Below are positions 20,459 to 29,843 of a DNA stretch of 64,000 nucleotides, one piece after another. Source of the DNA: Peronospora farinosa (Eukaryota > Oomycota > Peronosporomycetes > Peronosporales > Peronosporaceae); NCBI GenBank assembly GCA_947646735.1, contig CANTFK010000842.1, forward strand, positions 310,001 to 374,000, written 5' to 3'. A model generated the notes under the pieces. It was given only the letters and a program-made list of their open reading frames with translations. It had not been told where the DNA came from and did not search any database. The first letter of the stretch is position 1. Each line of letters opens with the position of its first letter. The position numbers and the translations under genes are program-made.

Positions 20459-23139
20459 TCAGGCGGTGTCGGGTGGAGAAAACTTACCATGGAGACGGGA
20501 AACCCCGAAAGCGGGGTGCTGGTGGATGTTCTTGTGGTAAAAGATGAGCCACGGTTCGACATCATCCACCACCTGCAACGCCTCCATCAGCCCCGGTTGA
20601 GAACTCTCCTGATTGACCCTTGGGGTCCAGTAAGACAGTTGACGCGTGGGGGTAACGGGATGGAAGAAGGGGTCCAGCAGGATGTCCAAGTCACAGTGAC
20701 CTGCTACCATCCCCTGCAGGACCTTCTTCAGCACTCCCATCCAAGCCTGCGTCGCCTTGGCCCGTCGTTTTTTCCTGGCGTTGTAAATGCGGGAGATGTA
20801 CGCACTGCCGGAACGAAGAGCTATGGAGAAATGAAGACGGTGCCGGTCCTCCCACAAACTCTGGCGCGATGCGTCTACGTAGGCATCGTGGAGATCCACC
20901 AGTCCAACAAGCCAGCCGTTTACGGGGAACGAGAGAGGATACTCAGACATCGTCTGCTTCTCCCATGGGCGCGAGCTCATCAACAGCCGGAGCTGAGATT
21001 CCGTTACGAGACTATTAGTCTCGCCCAGGCGTTCCTTGGATCTTTTGTCTAAAGGGGGGCCCGGACCCATCCACGAAGCTGGAAGGGTTATGCGGTACCA
21101 CAGGTCCTTCACGCTTAATTGCGAGATCGCGAGGGGGCCCACCATAGAGACGGGCCATGGGGCAACGTCTTCGGTCTTGAACACACTTGGCTGGGAGTAT
21201 CCCGGAATGGATAGGCCCCAGGCGTTGGAACCAGCGGGACCTTTGGATGCTGGCACCCCTTGATCATCAGAGTCGAGACTCTCAGTATCGGACTCAAAAG
21301 GACCGAAAAGCTGGATGAACAGGTCGTAATGAGGAGTGGGCGCCTTTTCCGAGCTGGAAGAAGCAGCAGGTGGCGTCTGTACTTCGGGAGGAAGCTTGGC
21401 CATTGGTTTCCCAGTGGACCCCACCGGTTTAGGAAGAGGCTTGGACGTTGGTTTCCCAGTGGACCCCGCCGGTCTAGGAAGAGGCTTGGACGTTGGTTTC
21501 CCAGTGGACCCCGCCGGTCTAGGAAGAGGCTTGGACGTTGGTTTCCCAGTGGACCCCGCCGGATTAGAAAGAGGCTTGGACGTTGGTTTCCCAGTGGACC
21601 CCGCCGGTTTAGGAAGAGGCTTGGACGTTGGTTTCCCAGTGGATCCCGCCGGTTTAGGAAGAGGCTTGGACGTTGGTTTCTCAGTGGACCCCGCCGGTCT
21701 AGAAGGAGGCTTCGACGTTGGTTTCCCAGTGGACCCCGCCGGTCTAGGAAGAGGCTTCGACGTTGGTTTCCCAGTTGACCCCGCCGGTTTAGGAAGAGGC
21801 TTGGACGTTGGTTTCCCAGTGGACCCCGCCGGTCTAGGAAGAGGCTTGGACGTTGGTTTCCCAGAGGACCCCACCGGTTTAGGAAGAGGCTTGGACGTTG
21901 GTTTCCCAGTGGACCCCGCCGGTCTAGAAGGAGGCTTCGACGTTGGTTTCCCAGTGGACCCCGCCGGTCTAGGAAGAGGCTTGGACGTTGGTTTCCCAGT
22001 GGACCCCGCCGGTCTAGGAAGAGGCTTGGACGTTGGTTTCTCAGTGGACCCCACCGGTTTAGGAAGAGGCTTGGACGTTGGTTTCCCAGTGGACCCCGCC
22101 GGTCTAGGAAGAGGCTTGGACGTTGGTTTCCCAGTGGACCCCGCCGGTCTAGGAAGAGGCTTGGACGTTGGTTTCCCAGTGGACCCCGCCGGATTAGAAA
22201 GAGGCTTGGACGTTGGTTTCCCAGTGGACCCCGCCGGTTTAGGAAGAGGCTTGGACGTTGGTTTCCCAGTGGATCCCGCCGGTTTGGACTCCGTTGATGT
22301 TGGGAGAGGACCGGACTTGGGTGTCCCAGTAGGTCCCACGGACGTCACCGGGCTACCACGACGACGAGAGGCACGCGACCGAGCCATCGCCTCTAGCAGA
22401 GACTCATCGCTGCTACTGGACTCGTCTTCAGGGGAACTTGGGGAACGGGTGGTCCGACGCTTCTTCGATGTGGAAGGGGCTGGAACTTCGGCAGTAGGAG
22501 ACCGAGATATTTTAGCCCTGGAAGGCCCTGAGACCTTAGTCTTAGGCGAGGCAGATCTATCCGCGGCGCTCCGAGCTACGGCCAGCTGTTTCTGGAGTTG
22601 GTCCCGTTGGCAGGCGACTTGCTTCACGAGGGCTTTAGAGCGGGCCAGCTCATCTCGAAGTAGTGATACTTGAGATACTGTGAACCGAAGATCGGCCGTG
22701 GTTGTATCCAACTTGGCCTCCAGATCTTCTATCTGGAGTATGAAGCTCGTCACCGTGGCCTCATACTGGCCCCTCCAGTACCGAATCTTGGACCGAGCGC
22801 TTCAACTTCAAGGCGATAATCCTTCCGGGTGGCGAGCGCATCTCGGTATTCCGCAATAGTTAGCTGGTCGGTTTCGTGATCGCGGACGAGATTCCGAATT
22901 CGAGCCTCGATCCGGGGAAGATCAACTTTTCCAAATCGAATGACCTCATCCACTCGGCTCTGCAAGTCTTGGGCCCGGCGATGCTCAGCCTGATAGGCCT
23001 GCCAGAGGGCCCTATGATTGTCAGCAAGGGTCTCCATAACTTGGGCTCGTTCCATCGCCAGCTGGATCGCTTCCCACGCCCGGGTAACACTCGCATAATC
23101 GGGGGGCTCCCCGACGAGGTCTACAATAGGAATAACCAA
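20459..23139 (-). CDS. Unknown repeat protein, two overlapping frames (central, longest copy)
   Basis: Two frames on the minus strand, opposite to the retroelement, form one unit. The upstream frame (22750-23139) gives about 130 residues with VDLVGEPPDYASVTRAW and a long helix rich in heptads. The downstream frame (20459-22753) continues in -1 phase: coiled coil, Ser/Lys-rich basic stretch (SKKRRTTRSPSSPEDESSSSDE), then 19 full copies of a 15-residue KPTSKPLPxPAGSTG repeat, then a 260-residue unique C-terminus (PVNGWLVGLVDLHDAYVDAS, RRAKATQAWMGVLKKV). No zinc knuckle or enzyme motif is visible. Neither frame has a clear ATG. A TATA-like site lies upstream near 23275-23290. It could be an antisense ORF of the retroelement or gag of another element. 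Confidence 0.5.
21405..22290. repeat. 45-bp minisatellite, about 20 units
   Basis: Tandem 45-bp units (GGTTTCCCAGTGGACCCCGC plus 25 more bases) encode KPTSKPLPxPAGSTG on the minus strand. Variant units (LSNP, PPSR, LPKPV) recur in blocks. The opposite strand is also open, as GFPVDPAGLGRGLDV. Confidence 0.92.
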
Positions 23140-23224
23140 GGCAGGGTCAGGTCCAGGCAGTGGAGGGGTAGACCAACGGCCAGGTGCTGGGGTTCATCAG
23201 AGAAAGAACTGGAAGAGGCCACTG

Positions 23225-23945
23225 GTGAATAAAGGGCGGGTGAGTGGTGAATACGGAAGATCGTCAAGCACATGGACACCTACTTATATGTTGAGGAGAC
23301 GGGACAAGAATGCACGGGTCTTGCCGCAGTTCGGAAGACCAGCGCGCAGGGTACAGCTGTGGAGAAGTGCCAGAGAAATGGGGGCCCTTCGTAGTTATTA
23401 TAATAATTGGCGTGAAAGATCTCGGTCACTCTCTCGAATGAGTGACAGGGAGTGACCAGGGCCCCGAACTGGTCCAAGGTCCCGAGTTCGGAGAAGGTAC
23501 TAGGATGTCCTACACAACAGACCAAAGGACCAGCTGCTAGGGCAGCTTAGGTTGACCCCAGGAAACAGGTGGGTCCCAGACAACAGGTGGACCCAGGTGA
23601 CCGGTGGACCCAGGGGTACCAGGATACCGGGGCCCAGGGGTACGGGGGCCCAGAAGTACCGAGGCCCAGGGGTACGGGGGCCCAGGTGTACAGGGGCCCA
23701 GGGTACAGGTGCTCAGGGATACAGGGGTACAGGGGCCTAAGGGTACCAGGGTACCGGAGCCCAGGGGTACCGAGGCCCAGGGGTACCAGGGCCCAATGTC
23801 CGAGGGTGCAGAACCGGTACACAGAATATCGAAGATTACAGAAAGTACAGAGTACCAAGGAGCCAGTTCTTCCTCCAGGAGTCGGCACGTGGCACTATCC
23901 AGATCAAAGGGTTCGGGTTAGGCAAGAAAAGCATACAAGGAAAAA
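23225..23945. repeat. Promoter-like repeat region with GC-rich minisatellite (central copy)
   Basis: Direct copy of 11400-12150, with fewer minisatellite units. It is broken at 23945/23946, where GGTAAATA is joined to an internal position of the repeat-protein ORF (CCTTTGGCGCGATGCG, equivalent to about 20862) instead of continuing as in the left copy. The same break appears in inverse orientation at 27408. Confidence 0.8.
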
Positions 23946-25800
23946 GGTAAATACCTTTGGCGCGATGCGTCTACGTAGGCATCGTGGAGATCCACCAGTC
24001 CAACAAGCCAGCCGTTTACGGGTAACGAGAGAGGATACTCAGACATCGTCTGCTTCTCCCATGGGCGCGAGTTCATCAACAGCCGGAGCTGAGATTCCGT
24101 TACGAGACTAATAGTCTCGCCCAGGCGTTCCTTGGATCTTTTGTCTAAAGGGGGGCCCGGACCCATCCACGAAGCTGGAAGGGTTATGCGGGACCACAGG
24201 TCCTTCACGCTTAATTGCGAGATCGCGAGGGGGCCCACCATAGAGACGGGCCATGGGGCAACGTCTTCGGTCTTGAACACACTTGGCTGGGCGTATCCCG
24301 GAATGGATAGGCCCCAGGCGTTGGAACCAGCGGGACCTTTGGATGCTGGCACCCCTTGATCATCAGAGTCGAGACTCTCAGTATCGGACTCAAAAGGACC
24401 GAAAAGCTGGATGAACAGGTCGGAATGAGAGGTGGGCGCCTTTTCCGAGCTGGAAGAAGCAGCAGGTGGCGTCTGTACTTCGGGAGGAGGCTTGGCCATT
24501 GGTTTCCCAGTGGACCCCGCCGGTCTAGGAAGAGGCTTGGACGTTGGTTTCCCAGGGGACCCCGCCGATTTAGGAAGAGGCTTGGACGTTGGTTTCCCAG
24601 TGGACCCCGCCGGTCTAGAAGGAGGCTTCGACGTTGGTTTCCCAGTGGACCCCGCCGGTTTAGGAAGAGGCTTGGACGTTGGTTTCCCAGTGGACCCCGC
24701 CGGTTTAGGAAGAGGCTTGGACGTTGGTTTCCCAGTGGACCCCGCCGGTCTAGGAAGAGGCTTGGACGTTGGTTTCCCAGTGGACCCCGCCGGTCTAGGA
24801 AGAGGCTTGGACGTTGGTTTCCCAGTGGACCCCGCCGGTTTAGGAAGAGGCTTGGACGTTGGTTTCCCAGTGGACCCCGCCGGTTTAGGAAGAGGCTTGG
24901 ACGTTGGTTTCCCAGTGGATCCCGCCGGTTTGGACTCCGTTGATGTTGGGAGAGGACCGGACTTGGGTGTCCCAGTAGGTCCCACGGACGTCACCGGGCT
25001 ACCACGACGACGAGAGGCACGCGACCGAGCCATCGCCGCTAGCAGAGACTCATCGCTGCTACTGGACTCGTCTTCAGGGGAACTTGGGGAACGGGTGGTC
25101 CGACGCTTCTTCGATGTGGAAGGGGCTGGAACTTCGGCAGTAGGAGACCGAGATCTTTTAGCCCTGGAAGGCCCTGAGACCTTAGTCTTAGGCGAGGCAG
25201 ATCTATCCGCGGCGCTCCGAGCTACGGCCAGCTGTTTCTGGAGTTGGTCCCGTTGGCAGGCGACTTGCTTCACGAGGGCTTTAGAGCGGGCCAGCTCATC
25301 TCGAAGTAGTGATACTTGAGATACTGTGAACCGAAGATCGGCCGTGGTGGTATCCAACTTGGCCTCCAGATCTTCTCTCTGGAGTATGAAGCTCGTCACC
25401 GTGGCCTCATACTGGCCCCTCCAGTACCGAATCTTGGACCGAGCGCTTCAACTTCAAGGCGATAATCCTTCCGGGTGGCGAGCGCATCTCGGTATTCCGC
25501 AATAGTTAGCTGGTCGGTTTCGTGATCGCGGACGAGATTCCGAATTCGAGCCTCGATCCGGGGAAGATCAACTTTTCCAAATCGAATGACCTCATCCACT
25601 CGGCTTTGCAAGTCTTGGGCCCGGCGATGCTCAGCCTGATAGGCCTGCCAGAGGGCCCTATGATTGTCAGCAAGGGTCTCCATAACTTGGGCTCGTTCCA
25701 TCGCCAGCTGGATCGCTTCCCACGCCCGGGTAACACTCGCATAATCGGAGGGCTCCCCGACGAGGTCTACAGTCGGAATAACCAGGTCCAGGCAGTGGAG
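23918..25800 (-). pseudogene. Repeat-protein ORF, second copy with chimeric C-terminus
   Basis: The downstream frame (23918-25399, 493 codons) and upstream frame (25396 to about 25800) repeat the unit at 20459-23139. The C-terminus is cut after YVDASRQ and replaced by RYLPFSLYAFLA, which is read from the adjoining promoter-like repeat. The 45-bp array has only nine full units plus a partial one. The last 150 residues of the longest copy are missing, so I regard it as a truncated copy. Confidence 0.7.
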
Positions 25801-25818
25801 GGGTAGTATGAGGCCACG

Positions 25819-27435
25819 GTGACGAGCTTCATACTCCAGATAGAAGATCTGGAGGCCAAGTTGGATACAACAACGGCCGATCTTCGGTTCACAGTATCTC
25901 AAGTATCACTACTTCGAGATGAGCTGGCCCGCTCTAAAGCCCTCGTGAAGCAAGTCGCCTGCCAACGGGACCAACTCCAGAATCAGCTGGCCGTAGCTCG
26001 GAGCGCCGCGGATAGATCTGCCTCGCCTAAGACTAAGGTCTCAGGGCCTTCCAGGGCTAAAATATCTCGGTCTCCTACTGCCGAAGTTCCAGCCCCTTCC
26101 ACATCGAAGAAGCGTCGGACCACCCGTTCCCCAAGTTCCCCTGAAGACGAGTCCAGTAGCAGCGATGAGTCTCTGCTAGCGGCGATGGCTCGGTCGCGTG
26201 CCTCTCGTCGTCGTGGTAGCCCGGTGACGTCCGTGGGACCTACTGGGACACCCAAGTCCGGTCCTCTCCCAACATCAACGGAGTCCAAACCGGCGGGATC
26301 CACTGGGAAACCAACGTCGAAGCCTCTTCCTAGACCGGCGGGGTACACTGGGAATCCAACGTCCAAGCCTCTTCCTAAACCGGCGGGGTCCACTGGGAAA
26401 CCAACGTCCAAGCCTCTTCCTAGACCGGCGGGGTCCACTGGGAAACCAACGTCCAAGCCTCTTCCTAAACCGGTGGGGTCCCCTGGGAAACCAACGTCCA
26501 AGCCTCTTCCTAGACCGGCGGGGTCAACTGGGAAACCAACGTCGAAGCCTCTTCCTAGACCGGCGGGGTCCACTGGGAAACCAACGTCGAAGCCTCCTTC
26601 TAGACCGGCGGGGTCCACTGAGAAACCAACGTCCAAGCCTCTTCCTAAATCGGCGGGGTCCCCTGGGAAACCAACGTCCAAGCCTCTTCCTAGACCCGCG
26701 GGGTCCACTGGGAAACCAACGTCCAAGCCTCTTCCTAAACCGGCGGGGTCCACTGGGAAACCAACGTCGAAGCCTCTTCCTAGACCGGCGGGGTCCACTG
26801 GGAAACCAACGTCGAAGCCTCCTTCTAGACCGGCGGGGTCCACTGAGAAACCAACGTCCAAGCCTCTTCCCGAAGTACAGACGCCACCTGCTGCTTCTTC
26901 CAGCTCGGAAAAGGCGCCCACTCCTCATTCCGACCTGTTCATCCAGCTTTTCGGTCCTTTTGAGTCCGATACTGAGAGTCTCGACTCTGATGATCAAGGG
27001 GTGCCAGCATCCAAAGGTCCCGCTGGTTCCAACGCCTGGGGCCTATCCATTCCGGGATACGCCCAGCCAAGTGTGTTCAAGACCGAAGACGTTGCCCCAT
27101 GGCCCGTCTCTATGGTGGGCCCCCTCGCGATCTCGCAATTAAGCGTGAAGGACCTGTGGTCCCGCATAACCCTTCCAGCTTCGTGGATGGGTCCGGGCCC
27201 CCCTTTAGACAAAAGATCCAAGGAACGCCTGGGCGAGACTAATAGTCTCGTAACGGAATCTCAGCTCCGGCTGTTGATGAACTCGCGCCCATGGGAGAAG
27301 CAGACGATGTCTGAGTATCCTCTCTCGTTACCCGTAAACGGCTGGCTTGTTGGACTGGTGGATCTCCACGATGCCTACGTAGACGCATCGCGCCAAAGGT
27401 ATTTACCTTTTTCCTTGTATGCTTTTCTTGCCTAA
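25819..27435 (+). pseudogene. Repeat-protein ORF, third copy, inverted
   Basis: This is a 538-codon inverted copy of the downstream frame only; it lacks the upstream frame, because the inversion breakpoint at about 25805 lies just before the coiled coil. It has twelve full 15-residue repeats plus a partial one, and the same chimeric RYLPFSLYAFLA ending as the second copy. Together with 23918-25399 it forms the arms of the inner palindrome. Confidence 0.7.
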
Positions 27436-28208
27436 CCCGAACCCTTTGATCTGGATAGTGCCACGTGCCGACTCCTGGAGGAAGAACTGGCTCCTTGGTA
27501 CCCTGTACTTTCTGTAATCTTCGATATTCTGTGTACCGGTTCTGCACCCTCGGACATTGGGCCCTGGTACCCCTGGGCCTCGGTACCCCTAGGCCCCGGT
27601 ACCCCGGTACCCCGGTACCCCTGGGCCTCGGTACCCTGGGCCTCGGTACCCTATGCCTTGGTACCCCTGGGCCTCGGTACCCCTGGGCCTTTACCCCTGG
27701 GCCCTGGTACCCTGGTACCCCTAGGCCCCTGTACCCCTGGGCACCTGTACCCCTAAGCCTCGGTACCCCTGGGCCCCGGTATCCTGGTACCCTTGGGTCC
27801 ACCTGTCACCTGGGTCCACCTGTCACCTGAGGTGCACCGGTCACCTGGGTCCACCTGTTGTCTGGGACCCACCTGTTTCCTGGGGTCAACCTAAGCTGCC
27901 CTAGCAGCTGGTCCTTTGGTCTGTTGTGTAGGACATCCTAGTACCTTCTCCGAACTCGGGACCTTGGACCAGTTCGGGGCCCTGGTCACTCCCTGTCACT
28001 CATTCAAGAGAGTGACCGAGATCTTTCACGCCAATTATTATAATAACTACGAAGGGCCCCCATTTCTCTGGCACTTCTCCACAGCTGTCCCCTGCGCGCT
28101 GGTCTTCCGAACTGCGGCAAGACCCGTGCATTCTTGTCCCGTCTCCTCAACATATAAGTAGGTGTCCATGTGCTTGACGATCTTCCGTATTCACCACTCA
28201 CCCGCCCT

Positions 28209-28807
28209 TTATTCACCAGTGGCCTCTTCCAGTTCTTTCTCTGATGAACCCCAGCACCTGGCCGTTGGCCTACCCCTCCACTGCCTGGACCTGACCCTGC
28301 CTTGGTTATTCCGATTGTAGACCTCGTCGGGAAGCCCCCCGATTATGCGAGTGTTACCCGGGCGTGAGAAGCGATCCAGCTGGCGATGGAACGAGCCCAA
28401 GTTATGGAGACCCTTGCTGACAATCATAGGGCCCTCTGGCAGGCCTATCAGGCTGAGCATCGCCGGGCCCAAGACTTGCAGAGCCGAGTGGACGAGGTCA
28501 TTCGATTTGGAAAAGTTGATCTTCCCCGGATCGAGGCTCGAATTCGGAATCTCGTCCGCGATCACGAAACCGACCAGCTAACTATTGCGGAATACCGAGA
28601 TGCGATCGCCACCCGGAAGGATTATCGCCTTGAAGTTGAAGCGCTCGGTCCAAGATTCGGTACTGGAGGGGCCAGTATGAGGCCACGGTGACGAGCTTCA
28701 CACTCCAGATAGAAGATCTGGAGGCCAAGTTGGATACCACCACGGCCGATCTTCGGTCCACAGTATCTCAAGTATCACTACTTCGAAATGAGCTGGCCCG
28801 CTCTAAA
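28209..28807 (+). pseudogene. 5' fragment of the repeat-protein ORF (right arm)
   Basis: Inverse counterpart of 10807-11400. An additional nonsense codon (GCG TGA GAA near 28364) splits the upstream frame; only 28386-28691 remains open after it. It ends at the same fusion with integrase DNA as the left arm. Confidence 0.7.
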
Positions 28808-29085
28808 TCATGCTATCCGCCACCTCTTCATTGTGGATCTCGGCTCGACTTTCCATTGCTGATCGCAATGACTCGTCGACTTGTTCCCTTGCCCGGCGAT
28901 ACTGTCGCTGTACGCCATATCGCCACCGTCGGGGGTCACAGTCACGCCGCCTGGTACTACCCAGCGCTATAGTGGCCTCCAACGTGCTTCGTGCATCCCA
29001 ACCGTGCACCAGATAGAGCGGAGTCTCCTTTCGGACCCGGTCCTGCGCCGTGTTCAGCGCAAATGTGAGCCGTTCCGCATATGCA
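28808..29085 (-). pseudogene. Integrase fragment (right arm)
   Basis: This is the inverse copy of 10527-10806, with identical end points on both sides. Shared end points and shared private substitutions show that the fragment existed before the arms were duplicated. Confidence 0.85.
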
Positions 29086-29843
29086 CCCTCCAGTTTCAGT
29101 GATTTAACCTACAAAGCAACATAACTAGTGAGTAAAAATGTTTTTAATGATGACGTCAGCCTTGTACACGTAACACTTACGATTGCACGGACGATAGGAA
29201 CCCCAACAAAAAGTTATTCATTCGACGTCAGCATAGAGCGAAACATCAGAGAGAATTCCGAGTAGAACGAATAGTTCATGACAATCTGTACTGAGCGTCT
29301 TACTTAGCTAGCAAGCAGTCGAGCCATTTTCTTCCGCCCCTTCGTCATTTCTTGACCGTGATCCGCCATAACAGCCTCAAGTTCTCTCAGTGTCAATTCA
29401 TACAACTTAATACCACGAGTGGGTTGATTTTGCACTTTCCAAATAAAAGGCGCACAACGTTTCGGGACCAGAGTTGCATGTCCTTTGCGCCTTTTAAATG
29501 TTTGGCACCTACATGCAAAACACCATGCTTTCAAAAAATTGCTCTTTGCATCGCCGAAAGAAGAGGTACAGAGAGGAGCTTACTTATATAAAATGTAGGA
29601 AGCCGATTTAAGACTTCAACTTGTCAAGTTTATCGTGGATACTCAAATGACTTGTACGTCGTAAACGAAATTCCATGACATATTTGATTGAAGCTTTATA
29701 AGTCGTTAGTATAAACACGTACTTCTCTAAGTGATTTCACTCGGCATGCAGATTTGATATTCCTCGCGGTAGCAAAGGCTGGTGTCGACGCAAATATCTC
29801 GCGCCAACAGCTCGAAAGCCAAGACTTGCCCCACGGCGTCCTT

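Larger units (their letters stand above)
22633..28808. repeat. Inner palindrome
   Basis: Left arm about 22633-25411 and right arm about 25806-28808 are inverted copies with a 394-bp spacer holding the 5' part of the second repeat-protein copy. Arm lengths differ mainly by minisatellite unit number. The breakpoint at 25805 joins two places that share TGGAGGGG and AG. Confidence 0.85.

Noticed and set aside
21336..22673. 445-codon plus-strand frame across the 45-bp minisatellite
   Set aside because: It is the antisense shadow of the minus-strand repeat ORF; long open frames are expected from a 45-bp unit with no stops.
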